This document shows positions 17,686 through 25,997 of a stretch of DNA of 64,000 nt, one piece after another. The notes below the pieces were generated by a model, which saw nothing but the letters and a program-made list of their open reading frames with translations, was not told the origin of the DNA and ran no database searches. Positions within the stretch are counted from its first letter, which is position 1. Each line of letters starts with the position of its first letter. The position numbers and the translations under genes are program-made. Source of the DNA: Chryseobacterium camelliae (GTDB lineage Bacteria > Bacteroidota > Bacteroidia > Flavobacteriales > Weeksellaceae); contig NZ_CP115859.1 in the NCBI RefSeq assembly GCF_027920545.1, forward strand, positions 2,635,001 through 2,699,000. The letters are read 5' to 3'.

Positions 17686-18132
17686 TTACCGGTTATCCAA
17701 CTGACTCTTATAATCATTTAAAAGTGCTGCCAGTTTCTTGGCAGACATTCCGTAAGTATCGGGAAATGCTCCCTGTTTGGATTTCATTTTGGAGGTTTCC
17801 AAAAACTTCTCATCAATATCAAACATAACCAATTTGTTGAGGAAGATCTGTTTGGTGGTAAAGTTACTTACAGCCTGCCACGGAATGAACGTCGTTCTGA
17901 AAAGGGTTTTCATTTCAAGACCTGTTTCATTAATCTTAAGATAAGAAGTATTCGGAATTAAGTTGATGGAAAAAATAAGTAAACTGATTCCGAATAAGAA
18001 AATAATAAGAATGGCAGCCCAGATATTCTTTCCCATAAGCGCAATACCCATACAGATAAATGCAATGCTGATGAGAATCAGAATGATATTTTTAAGTTTT
18101 CCGGGCCTTAAAGTAAGTGGTAAATTTTGCAT
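17686..18132 (-). CDS. STM3941-like membrane protein
   Basis: 148 residues from the ATG at 18132 (MQNLPLTLRPGKLKN). Longer readings to 18246 are rejected because a perfect TACATTTG -7 box lies just upstream of this ATG. Two closely spaced membrane helices (about residues 14-58) precede a cytosolic PH-like domain (LKINETGLEMKTLF, FIPWQAVSNF, DTYGMSAKKLAALLNDYK) seen in STM3941-type proteins. Function unknown. Confidence 0.75.
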   Translation of the reverse strand: MQNLPLTLRPGKLKNIILILISIAFICMGIALMGKNIWAAILIIFLFGISLLIFSINLIPNTSYLKINETGLEMKTLFRTTFIPWQAVSNFTTKQIFLNKLVMFDIDEKFLETSKMKSKQGAFPDTYGMSAKKLAALLNDYKSQLDNR

Positions 18133-18149
18133 GGCAGATTTTAATAGTT

Positions 18150-18157
18150 CAAATGTA
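18150..18157 (-). promoter_or_regulatory. -7 element of the STM3941-like gene
   Basis: TACATTTG on the minus strand, about 18 bases before the chosen start codon, matches TAnnTTTG exactly and fixes the start at 18132. No clear -33 was found. Confidence 0.4.
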
Positions 18158-18227
18158 TAAAAAAGAATTTTTTGATGATATAGATGTTGTTGTGTCATGA
18201 AAATTTGGAATGTTTCCTTATAAAAAG

Positions 18228-18324
18228 TTCTCGATACAAAATTCATTCAGAATTTCACTCGAACTGACGGAGTGTCTAATGTACGTCACTTCGAGTAGTG
18301 AAATGAAATGGAGCGTATCGAGAA
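18228..18324. repeat. REP-like inverted repeat next to GIY-YIG gene
   Basis: Outer arms TTCTCGATAC (18228-18237) and GTATCGAGAA (18315-18324) are perfect. Inner arms ACTCGAACTGACG and CGTCACTTCGAGT (within 18254-18298) are nearly complementary. The element ends 2 bases from the stop codon of the GIY-YIG gene, so it is also that gene's 3' end structure. From memory, similar ends flank many small GIY-YIG genes in Flavobacteriia. Confidence 0.6.
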
Positions 18325-18325
18325 G

Positions 18326-18619
18326 CTATTTCTTAAAATTCTTTTTAGCTAAATTGGGTAAATCTTCAAATCGTCCTTCAATTAATGCCAGTTTCTTAGC
18401 TTGTGACCATTTTTTGATTTTTTTCTCAAAAGAAATCGCCTGTTCTATATCCATAAACTGGCAATAATAAACAAGCTGAAGCGGTCTTCTTGTATAGGTG
18501 TAAGTGCCAAAATGCTTTCCATCCTGATGTTCATCAAAACGTTTATAAACATTTTCGGTAACACCTGTATAGAAAGTGTTATCAGAACAGAGTAATATGT
18601 AAACAAACGAAACTTGCAT
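18326..18619 (-). CDS. small GIY-YIG nuclease-domain protein
   Basis: 97 residues, a stand-alone UvrC/YhbQ-type GIY-YIG domain. FVYILLCSDNTFYTGVTENVYKRFDEH contains the GIY-equivalent YIL and the YTG motifs, with the conserved Arg (KRFDEH). The pattern TYTRRPLQLVYYCQF and EKKIKKWSQAKKLALIEGR is typical of the YhbQ/COG2827 group, whose role is unclear. Its 3' end abuts a REP-like palindrome, suggesting a mobile gene-plus-repeat unit. Confidence 0.9.
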   Translation of the reverse strand: MQVSFVYILLCSDNTFYTGVTENVYKRFDEHQDGKHFGTYTYTRRPLQLVYYCQFMDIEQAISFEKKIKKWSQAKKLALIEGRFEDLPNLAKKNFKK

Positions 18620-18678
18620 CTAATAAATATAATAGAATTCTCCATATACTTTTTATTGCTTCCTGAAAACTGTTTACT

Positions 18679-21600
18679 TTACATATACTCAATCAAACTT
18701 CCGCGTTCCTCATCCTTTCGGATATTCAGGGCAACCGGAATATTTTCTTTAAGTTCTTCCACGTGCGAAATAATCCCTACAATCCTGTTTTCTTTCTGAA
18801 GATTCATTAAGGTTTCAAAAACAATATTTACGGATTCCAAATCCTGGGTTCCGAAACCTTCATCAATAAAAAAGAAATTCTTGTCTGCCTGTGCATTACT
18901 CTGAACGCTTTCCGCTAAAGCCAAGGCGAGGCTAAGAGAAACCTGGAAAGACTGTCCTCCGGAAAGTGTTTTTACGCTTCTGCTTCTGCCTTCATTCAAA
19001 TAATCGATGATTTCAAAATCGTTGTTGTCATTCAACTGCAAGCTGAGCTGATTTCTCGTCATTCGATGAAAACGTATGTTGGCGTGGTCACACAGCTGAC
19101 GCAGGTAAATGGATGAAACGTATTGTACAAAACCGGCTCCTTTAAAAAGATTGGTCATGGTTCTCAGATTTTCGGCACGCTTTTGAAGTTGAGCCAAATG
19201 CTTTAAAAGATCTTCTTTTTTCTTAAACTCTTTTTCCAGTCTTTCAATTTCTGTAGAGATTTTTATGACTGAATTATTAACCGTTTTTAAATCATTCTCA
19301 TACAATCTGAACTGATGTTCAACCGCTGAAAACTCCTCTTCATTAAAAGAAAAATCTTTCAGCTTGGTTTCAAGCTCAAGAATACTGTTCTTTACCGTTT
19401 CAAATTGAATTCTGAACTGCTGAATGACATTTCTCTTTTCCTGAACATTGATTTCCTGTACAAGAATTTGCCGAACCTCATCCAAACTGTTGAATTGCCG
19501 ATCCGATAAAGCGTTTTCAATCAAATCTTTATTATCGGAAACTTCTTTCTCCAGTTCAGAAATTCTTTTTTCCAGTTGAGAGACCATTGTTTTCTGTTCC
19601 GCAAGTTTCGGCGCAATCTCTTTTTCTTCTTTAATGAATTGAAGATAATTCTGCTCCGTTTCAAGATTGGATCGGGAGAGCTGAGTGAAAATTTCTTCTA
19701 CTTCTGCAAGGGTTCTTTTTTCGTAATCAATCCATTGCAGAGCTTTTAAGTTGGCTTCATTTGTTTTGATCTGTTCTTCCTTCTTCGCTTCATCAAGCTT
19801 GAATTTTTCCAGCGCTTTATTGTAACTGTCGAAGTTTTCCCTTTCCTTATCAAGATCTTTTTGTTCCAGGCCGATTTGAAGATTCAGTTCGTCAATTTGT
19901 TTTTCAATTAAAAACGATTGCAGACGTTTTTCTTCAAAATCATCCGGATTTTCAGCATTGAATTCTTTCCAGCTAAAGCTTTTATGATGTTCTTCAATTG
20001 TATTTTGAATTTGCTGTACACTTTCTTCTTCCGACTTCAACTGTTCCTCAAAAATCTTCTTCCGGTCAAGAATTTTTTCTATATCTGAAAATTGCTTTTG
20101 AATGTTTTCTTTCTGAATTTCAATCTGCTCGATCTGTTTCTGAATTTCATTCAGTTCCGAGTTCACATCATCAAATTCCACAATATTTGGATGTTCCAAA
20201 GCACCACAAAGTGGACACGATTCTCCGTCATGCAATTCATTGGCAAAATGCGCCAGTTTCTGCTGAACTTCAAGATGATTTTTCTTTTCCGAAAGAATCT
20301 TTTTTTGTTTCTCTAAAGTTTCAATCTGAATGTTAAAATCATTTCTAAAAGTTTTAGAATCAATTTCAAAAGGTTTTAGTTCTTCTGATATTTTTTCGAT
20401 TTCAGCTTTTTTTAAATCAACAGTTTCAATTTGCTTTTGTAGAACTTCAGCCAGCTTTTTCTTTTCTGAAAACCAGTTTCCCACATTTAAAAGTAAATGG
20501 GAGTCTAACTTTTTCGGCTTTAAAAGTTCGATGTTTTTTAAGAGTTCTTCAATTTTTTGCTGAATTGATTTTTGATGGGCTTCCACTTCTTTTACTTTTT
20601 TAGAGCCGTTTTCAGTGCGTTCTTTCAATGTTTTAATTTCCCCTGAGAATTTCAGCATTTGAAGGATTAAACTTAAATCATTTTCCTGAACTTTAGACGT
20701 ATTTAAAGCTTCATATTTCGGTTGAATGACTAAAAGCTTATTCTTTATATTTTCAAACTGAATGTTGGTTTCCTGTAAAATTGCAAACTGAGATTCTTTA
20801 TTTTTCTGCTGATCAGAGATCTCTTTTTCAAGTTTGCTTTTTTCAGAAAGTAAAGGAGTGAAAATCCTGAAAACTCTATCATAGATTTCAGTTTTCTGAT
20901 CTAAAACATCAATTTCGGCTTTCTGTTGTTCCAGTTTTTCGAAGTCTGTTTTTTTTCGGCTTAAAAGCTCAAATTCATCTTTCAGACTTTTTAGTTTTGA
21001 ATACTTTTCTTCGGTTTCTTTAAAGACTTTTTGAGTTTCTTCAAACTTTTGCTGTTCAGTTTTTAAAACTTCTTTTTGAACCAAAATCTGCTCTTCATTG
21101 ACTTCTTCAAAACCTTTCAGTTGCCCTTCCAGCTGATCCAGTTCAGATTTGTTTTTGATATGTAATGCTGAAACATTATTCTGAAGATCGAAACGGTGAA
21201 GACCGAAGATTTCCTTCATCATATTCGTTCGGTCCATGGCACCAAGTTCCAGAAATTCTTTAAACTGACCTTGCGGAATAATGATGGTTCGTTTGAAATT
21301 GGCATAGCTCAGTCCAATGATTTTCTCCGCATTGGAATGTTCCAGCGGAATCCAGGCTTCGTTTTTCCATTCGTAAAATACAACATTAGGCGTTTTTACT
21401 TCTTCAAAATTTTTAGAATTACGTTTGAATTCTCTTGTAGCACGGTATTTTTTATTTTCATAATTAATAAAATCAAACTCGATATAGGATCTGTTCGATT
21501 TTAAATTCATCATATTGTAAGTACGCTTATCTCTCGCATTCAGCCTTTCGGTTTCTCCATACAGAACAAAAGAAATGGCTTCCAGGATAGAAGATTTTCC

Positions 21601-21717
21601 GGAACCCACCGAACCGAAGATCCCAAAAAGACCGGCATCCGTAAGATCTTGAAAATCGATTTTCTGCCTTTCCTGATAGGAATAAAGACCTTCTATAGTA
21701 AGTTGAATAGGAATCAT
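18679..21717 (-). CDS. sbcC: SbcC/Rad50-type exonuclease subunit
   Basis: 1012-residue SMC-like ATPase that with SbcD opens and degrades DNA hairpins and protein-blocked ends. Walker A GSVGSGKS at residues 35-42. Long coiled coils (about 170-490 and 520-860) flank the zinc hook CPLCG near residue 500. C-terminal signature LSGGQSFQVSLSLALALAE and Walker B FFIDEGFG. The gene follows sbcD with a 2-base gap, so the two are co-translated. The strand-biased Lys/Glu content is normal for coiled coil. Confidence 0.95.
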   Translation of the reverse strand: MIPIQLTIEGLYSYQERQKIDFQDLTDAGLFGIFGSVGSGKSSILEAISFVLYGETERLNARDKRTYNMMNLKSNRSYIEFDFINYENKKYRATREFKRNSKNFEEVKTPNVVFYEWKNEAWIPLEHSNAEKIIGLSYANFKRTIIIPQGQFKEFLELGAMDRTNMMKEIFGLHRFDLQNNVSALHIKNKSELDQLEGQLKGFEEVNEEQILVQKEVLKTEQQKFEETQKVFKETEEKYSKLKSLKDEFELLSRKKTDFEKLEQQKAEIDVLDQKTEIYDRVFRIFTPLLSEKSKLEKEISDQQKNKESQFAILQETNIQFENIKNKLLVIQPKYEALNTSKVQENDLSLILQMLKFSGEIKTLKERTENGSKKVKEVEAHQKSIQQKIEELLKNIELLKPKKLDSHLLLNVGNWFSEKKKLAEVLQKQIETVDLKKAEIEKISEELKPFEIDSKTFRNDFNIQIETLEKQKKILSEKKNHLEVQQKLAHFANELHDGESCPLCGALEHPNIVEFDDVNSELNEIQKQIEQIEIQKENIQKQFSDIEKILDRKKIFEEQLKSEEESVQQIQNTIEEHHKSFSWKEFNAENPDDFEEKRLQSFLIEKQIDELNLQIGLEQKDLDKERENFDSYNKALEKFKLDEAKKEEQIKTNEANLKALQWIDYEKRTLAEVEEIFTQLSRSNLETEQNYLQFIKEEKEIAPKLAEQKTMVSQLEKRISELEKEVSDNKDLIENALSDRQFNSLDEVRQILVQEINVQEKRNVIQQFRIQFETVKNSILELETKLKDFSFNEEEFSAVEHQFRLYENDLKTVNNSVIKISTEIERLEKEFKKKEDLLKHLAQLQKRAENLRTMTNLFKGAGFVQYVSSIYLRQLCDHANIRFHRMTRNQLSLQLNDNNDFEIIDYLNEGRSRSVKTLSGGQSFQVSLSLALALAESVQSNAQADKNFFFIDEGFGTQDLESVNIVFETLMNLQKENRIVGIISHVEELKENIPVALNIRKDEERGSLIEYM

Positions 21718-21719
21718 TT

Positions 21720-22925
21720 TTACGGATTGAGAATTTCGTTAAACAAGTTGATGAGGTCTTCATTGGCTTCCTGACCGCCGTTTTTAGATTTAAAATAATC
21801 CTTAAACAAAGTCTGGATATCCTGACTGAGATTGATTTCCGTAAGATTGTGTTCATCAGTTTCCTGATTTTTCACTTTGGGAATCAGGTAAACAATTCCA
21901 TTATGAGACTGGTACAATAATTTTCTTTCTTCTACCTTTAAATACGTTTCACTTTCCAGGGTAAGTTCGACCAAGGAATTTTGATTTTCATTCAGCCATT
22001 CTATGGCACTTTCCACACTCTGAAAAGTTTTTCTGACCAGTGGTTTTCCGTTTTTTAGAGCGATTCTTTCGTAAGAAACCGGTCGGTTGGGTTCTGCATC
22101 AATGATTGATACATATTTTGACTGTCCGGCTTCACTGAAGCTGTAACACAAAGGGGAAGATGAGTAAACAACAGGTTTTTCCTCTGTTCCTATATTTTTG
22201 AAACCGTGAAGATGCCCCAAAGCAGTATACTGAATCTGATCGGGAATGATATCCGAAAAAACAAGATCCGCATTACCGATTTTAATAGGTTTCTCTCCTT
22301 CGGGTTCATCGAGCAGAGGAGCTCCTTTTTTATTCATATACAAATGAGTCATCAGCAGATTGATGCCGTTTTCATCACAAAATTCATCAGCCGTTTCTTT
22401 CCAGTGTTGTCCCAGTATATTATTCAGTTCTGCTTCTTTATTTTCACCGAAATATTCTTTTAAGCGAATCTCATTAGCATAAGGTGTATGAAGCAAACGT
22501 ACCGGGAAAGAATGTCCTTTCAATTCCAGCTCCAAAAATCCGGTTGCTGATTTTGAAATTTTAAACTCTTCCAAAGCAAAAGGAGTAATCTTTGCTTTGG
22601 GGTAACCGATCAGAATAATGCCGCATTCCCGTGCCAGAGGATCCGGAGCGTCGATAAAGCTCGGAGAATCATGATTCCCGGAAATAGCAATGACAGGACG
22701 TTTTCCGTTAAGTGAAAGTCTTTTTAACGTTTTGTAAAAAAGTTCGACAGCTTCTGTCGACGGATTGAAATTATCAAATAAATCTCCGGCGATCAGGATC
22801 AGATCAACGTTTTGTTCATCGGCAATGTCTACAATTTCGTTCATTACCGAAACCTGTTCTTCCAGTCTTGAAAAACGGTCGAGACGTTTACCCAAATGCC
22901 AGTCGGCGGTGTGCAGAATTTTCAT
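21720..22925 (-). CDS. sbcD: SbcD/Mre11-type exonuclease subunit
   Basis: 401-residue Mn-dependent nuclease of the calcineurin-like fold. Metal motifs in order: DWHLGKRLDRFSR (residues about 8-20), LIAGDLFD, ISGNHDSPSFID, LLMTHLYM and ALGHLHGFK. The C-terminal helical region would contact SbcC. Its ATG overlaps the stop of a tiny upstream basic ORF (ATGA), so translation of sbcD is probably coupled to it. Confidence 0.95.
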   Translation of the reverse strand: MKILHTADWHLGKRLDRFSRLEEQVSVMNEIVDIADEQNVDLILIAGDLFDNFNPSTEAVELFYKTLKRLSLNGKRPVIAISGNHDSPSFIDAPDPLARECGIILIGYPKAKITPFALEEFKISKSATGFLELELKGHSFPVRLLHTPYANEIRLKEYFGENKEAELNNILGQHWKETADEFCDENGINLLMTHLYMNKKGAPLLDEPEGEKPIKIGNADLVFSDIIPDQIQYTALGHLHGFKNIGTEEKPVVYSSSPLCYSFSEAGQSKYVSIIDAEPNRPVSYERIALKNGKPLVRKTFQSVESAIEWLNENQNSLVELTLESETYLKVEERKLLYQSHNGIVYLIPKVKNQETDEHNLTEINLSQDIQTLFKDYFKSKNGGQEANEDLINLFNEILNP

Positions 22926-23074
22926 ACTCTATTATTGTCTTCTCTTGCTTTAAAGTCTTCCCGGATCTGTTTTAAACGTGCTTTTCGTTGTGCTTCCGCA
23001 TTCTGTATTTTCCGTTTTTTATTGTCGATTTTCTTTTTATGCAGTTTTCTGTTGGCATCTGTGTTTCTACTCAT
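22922..23074 (-). CDS. small basic protein coupled to sbcD
   Basis: 50 residues from ATG at 23074 (MSRNTDANRKLHKKKIDNKK), about 40 percent Lys/Arg, predicted one long helix, no membrane segment. The stop TGA overlaps the sbcD start (ATGA). Being first in the sbcDC operon, it may be a leader or a small nucleic-acid-binding protein; no function is known to me. The start is chosen for size and because a farther TTG/ATG only adds 10 residues. Confidence 0.6.
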   Translation of the reverse strand: MSRNTDANRKLHKKKIDNKKRKIQNAEAQRKARLKQIREDFKAREDNNRV

Positions 23075-23190
23075 TTTAGCTTGTTTTAGGTGAATGGTAA
23101 ACATGAAATATTTAACCTCAGCGATTTCATAGGGTAAATGTAAGAAACTAAAAAGGCAAAGTGAAATTTCCGATTGAAAATGTTATTCCC

Positions 23191-23198
23191 TATTTTTG
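23191..23198 (+). promoter_or_regulatory. -7 element of the 23213 gene
   Basis: TATTTTTG, 15 bases before the ATG at 23213; TTG at 23174-23176 is 14 bases upstream. It supports the internal ATG as start. Confidence 0.4.
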
Positions 23199-23212
23199 AA
23201 AAAACTAATTTT

Positions 23213-24046
23213 ATGAAAAATATTATAGCGTTACTTTTTATTGTGTTTGCAGCTTCATTGAATGCTCAAAATCTGGAAAAAATTTCGAAAGAAATCAATG
23301 AAGAAGGAATTGCTTTGTACCGAAGCGAAATGGCAAGTTGGTATGGAACAGACCTTTTTGTTGCTAATTACGAGAAAAAAGAGAATATTGGTGGATATTT
23401 TTCATACATTGACGAGAATGTTCCCAAGTGTATTTTTTTCTCAAAAGACCAAAAAGTGATTGGTACTATTTCATTTCCTACAAATTATAATCCAAAAGAT
23501 GCCAATCTTGATTTGAAAGAAAGAGGTTTTACTTCAACAGAAACAGAGTATTTTACAATCAGGCAGAATGCTTTAAAAAGAATTCAGAACGATACAATTT
23601 TTAAAGTTTACAAAAATACAAACCTTAATATTGTTCCGCTGATTAAAAATAAAGTAAAAAAAGTATATGTACTTACAGGTCCTTCCGTAGATAATGTTGT
23701 GGTATTCGGAAATGATTATCTGATTACTTTTGATAACAAAGATCAGGTGAAGAATGTCGAGAAGCTTCATAATAGTATGATTGTCCAAAATATTCATGAT
23801 GAAAAAATTGGTAAAACAATTAGTGGAGCACATACTCATATTTTAGAAAATTGGCTCACAATTACCCCTACGGATATTTGTACATTAATGTTATATCAGA
23901 AGTTTACAAATTGGGGAAGTTATTTTACTACCTCTAAAAAATATACAAGTATTTGGAATTCAAATAATAATCTTGCGATTATGAAAACCGAAGATTTTAA
24001 AAAGATGAATGAGAATATAAAAAAGGATGAAGACGAAAAAGAGTAA
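23213..24046 (+). CDS. secreted protein of unknown function
   Basis: 277 residues from the ATG at 23213, which opens the signal peptide MKNIIALLFIVFAASLNAQ. An earlier ATG at 23174 lies upstream of the -7 box and is rejected. The mature protein contains Trp/Tyr-rich segments (SEMASWYGTDLFVANY, QKFTNWGSYFTTSKKY) and ends in a Lys/Glu run (KKDEDEKE). No family recognised. It is followed closely by the VF530 gene, 25 bp away. Confidence 0.75.
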   Translation: MKNIIALLFIVFAASLNAQNLEKISKEINEEGIALYRSEMASWYGTDLFVANYEKKENIGGYFSYIDENVPKCIFFSKDQKVIGTISFPTNYNPKDANLDLKERGFTSTETEYFTIRQNALKRIQNDTIFKVYKNTNLNIVPLIKNKVKKVYVLTGPSVDNVVVFGNDYLITFDNKDQVKNVEKLHNSMIVQNIHDEKIGKTISGAHTHILENWLTITPTDICTLMLYQKFTNWGSYFTTSKKYTSIWNSNNNLAIMKTEDFKKMNENIKKDEDEKE

Positions 24047-24070
24047 AACGACAAGGTAAAAGAATAATAG

Positions 24071-24322
24071 ATGGAACAACAATCAAAAGATCCGCTTCAC
24101 GGAAAAAGACTCGATGCCATTCTGGAAGAACTGGTAGAATATTATCAGGGATTTGAAAAGCTGGGTGAGCAGATCAATATCAAATGCTTTACCGATAATC
24201 CGAGTATCAGTTCTTCTTTAAAGTTTCTGAGAAAAACACCCTGGGCGAGAACGAAAGTGGAAAGTTTGTATCTCTTTGTATTAAGACAGAAAAAGAGAGC
24301 GGAAAAAAATAAGAAGGAGTAA
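24071..24322 (+). CDS. VF530-family (DUF2132) DNA-binding-like protein
   Basis: 83 residues, whole VF530 fold. SKDPLHGKRLDAILEELVEYY, INIKCFTDNPSISSSLKFLRK and TPWARTKVESLYLF are the near-invariant blocks of the family, which is small, basic and thought to bind DNA by structural analogy. Function unproven. C-terminal tail is Lys-rich. Confidence 0.9.
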   Translation: MEQQSKDPLHGKRLDAILEELVEYYQGFEKLGEQINIKCFTDNPSISSSLKFLRKTPWARTKVESLYLFVLRQKKRAEKNKKE

Positions 24323-24388
24323 AATCCTATCAGATTTTCCCAAAATTTTTTCAATATATTTTATGGGAATCAATCATTTCAAAAAGAC

Positions 24389-24396
24389 TATATTTG
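24389..24396 (+). promoter_or_regulatory. -7 element of the FKBP gene
   Basis: TATATTTG is a perfect TAnnTTTG box 41 bases before the ATG at 24438. It lies inside the longer reading from 24363, which argues against that start. Confidence 0.45.
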
Positions 24397-24437
24397 TCGA
24401 AATTAATCGTGAGCGTATCACGAAAAAAAGAAAAAAT

Positions 24438-24938
24438 ATGACAATCGAAAACAACCATGTTGTAGCTGTAAAGTACATCCTTCATACGATTGAAGAGGAT
24501 GGAAGTAAAATTCTTGTAGAAGAAACAACAGAAGAAAATCCACTTACATTTTTATACGGAGTGGGAATGATGATTCCTAAATTTGAACAAAATATCCTTG
24601 GTTTGAAAGCAGGTGATAAAGCTGCTTTTGTAATCCAGCCGGAAGAAGCATACGGAGAAAGACATGCTGACTCAATCGCTCAGTTGCCAATCGAGATGTT
24701 CAATGAATCAGGAATTCCACCGGTAGGAGCTATTTTGCCTCTATCTGACAATCAGGGGAATAATTTCCAGGCATTCGTTGTAGAAGTTACACCGGAAGCT
24801 GTAGTAGCTGATCTTAACCATCCGATGGCCGGAAAAACGTTAGATTTCCAGGTGGAAATTTTAAATACACGTCCTGCAACAGAAGAAGAGTTGTCACATG
24901 GTCACGCTCATGGAATTGACGGAAACGAGGCTCACTAA
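24438..24938 (+). CDS. SlyD-like FKBP-type peptidyl-prolyl isomerase
   Basis: 166 residues from the ATG at 24438 (MTIENNHVVAVKYIL). SlyD architecture: FKBP part (PLTFLYGVGMMIPKFEQNILGLKAGDKAAFVIQPEEAYGE) with the inserted chaperone flap (about residues 75-130), and a metal-binding-type tail with repeated His (SHGHAHGIDGNEAH). Likely folding chaperone and Ni handling factor in the cytosol; the tail is shorter than in E. coli SlyD, so a metal role is uncertain. Confidence 0.9.
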   Translation: MTIENNHVVAVKYILHTIEEDGSKILVEETTEENPLTFLYGVGMMIPKFEQNILGLKAGDKAAFVIQPEEAYGERHADSIAQLPIEMFNESGIPPVGAILPLSDNQGNNFQAFVVEVTPEAVVADLNHPMAGKTLDFQVEILNTRPATEEELSHGHAHGIDGNEAH

Positions 24939-24958
24939 GAGGTTCTTTATAATATAAT

Positions 24959-24985
24959 GTCCGGTTTTTCAGCCGGACTTTTTTT
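24959..24985 (+). terminator. terminator of the FKBP gene
   Basis: GTCCGG (24959-24964) and CCGGAC (24973-24978) plus seven Ts, 20 bases after the stop. Confidence 0.75.
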
Positions 24986-25154
24986 ACCACAAAAGTCACA
25001 AAAGAATTATGTGACATTTTTAAGTTTAATGAATTGAAAATATAAAGTTCACAAAATGAAAATCTTTGATTTTCTGCTTATATGTGCTTTTCAATAATAT
25101 TAAGTTTGACTAATATGAGGAATGTTTCGAAAAAACTTTTGTGACTTTTGTGGT
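24986..25154. repeat. MITE-like element with perfect 19-bp terminal inverted repeats
   Basis: ACCACAAAAGTCACAAAAG at 24986-25004 is exactly complementary to 25136-25154. The 169-bp unit has no ORF and contains a small internal hairpin (GAAAATC/GATTTTC, around 25059-25075). No clear target-site duplication. Left end abuts the FKBP terminator and right end nearly touches the YchJ stop. It may act as transcript 3' structure as well as a mobile remnant. Confidence 0.65.
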
Positions 25155-25160
25155 TGAATA

Positions 25161-25538
25161 TTAATCTAAAAATTCACCGCTTACATAATACCAGCGGTTC
25201 TGTATCATTTTGAACTGAGACAGCTCATGGTGAACTTGCTGTTCTCCGTTTTCGTCAGTATAAAACGCTTTAAACTCTACTTTATTCATCGAAGGTTTGC
25301 TTACGATTTCCAGTTTTGTCCATTCATTGATTTCTCCCCATTCCTGCAAATCTTTTGTATTGTGAAACTGCCTTTTGCCGGGAGACGTTGTTTCCATTAA
25401 ATATTTTCCGTTCGGAATCGCAAATGCAGAAAACCTAGAACGCATGAGTGCTTCTGCGGTCGGAGCATTTTTTTCTCCGGTATGATAAGGCTTGCAACAA
25501 TCTTCGTAGGATTTTCCTGAGCAGCAGGGACAATTCAT
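25161..25538 (-). CDS. YchJ-like SEC-C zinc-motif protein
   Basis: 125 residues. N-terminal SEC-C motif MNCPCCSGKSYEDCCKPYH (CxC..CC) as at the SecA C-terminus, probably binding one Zn. The YchJ/UPF0225 fold (NTF2-like) follows: AEALMRSRFSAFAI, LEIVSKPSMNKVEFKAFY, and SQFKMIQNRWYYVSGEF. Function unknown despite wide conservation. Confidence 0.92.
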   Translation of the reverse strand: MNCPCCSGKSYEDCCKPYHTGEKNAPTAEALMRSRFSAFAIPNGKYLMETTSPGKRQFHNTKDLQEWGEINEWTKLEIVSKPSMNKVEFKAFYTDENGEQQVHHELSQFKMIQNRWYYVSGEFLD

Positions 25539-25572
25539 TTTTTATCTGATTTTTAGATTGCAAAAGTTTTTA

Positions 25573-25899
25573 TTAGCTAAGTAATTTATTTTTTTGACTT
25601 GTGAATTCTTCATCTGTAATTACTCCTTTTTCATGAAGTTCATTTAATTTTGTCAATTGATCGATGTTAGAATTGTAATTTTGTTGATTAGTTTCTTTGT
25701 TTGATAATGCCCAAATTAATGCAGCAACCCAACCAATTAATGCCCATCCTAAAAAGAAATTTAAAGCAAAGATAGCACCAGCATTAGACTTTTTTTTACT
25801 GTAAGCAATAAATGTTGGTATAAAGTAAAGAGGAAGAATAATTAACAAGACAATTAATATATGTTGCCAAGAAAGGCTTAAAAGTGTTAGAAATTTCAT
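25573..25899 (-). CDS. superinfection-immunity-like membrane protein with SHOCT domain
   Basis: 108 residues. Two membrane helices (about 14-31 and 42-66; IFALNFFLGWALIGWVAALIWAL resembles the T4 Imm-type superinfection immunity family). C-terminal SHOCT motif ITKLNELHEKGVITDEEFTSQKNKLL-like (residues about 80-106), a short oligomerisation module. Homologues are common in non-phage chromosomal contexts, so an anti-phage role is not implied. No phage genes nearby. Confidence 0.82.
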   Translation of the reverse strand: MKFLTLLSLSWQHILIVLLIILPLYFIPTFIAYSKKKSNAGAIFALNFFLGWALIGWVAALIWALSNKETNQQNYNSNIDQLTKLNELHEKGVITDEEFTSQKNKLLS

Positions 25900-25997
25900 A
25901 GATGAATTAAGTTTTCTTTGGTTAAAATTATATTACCAAATATATTCATTTTTTAACATGCAAAAAAAGCATCCATAAAATGAATGCTTCTCAAAAA

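Noticed and set aside
19998..20336. Plus-strand ORFs inside sbcC
   Set aside because: The long coiled coil biases the opposite strand to open frames; no start context or family motif.
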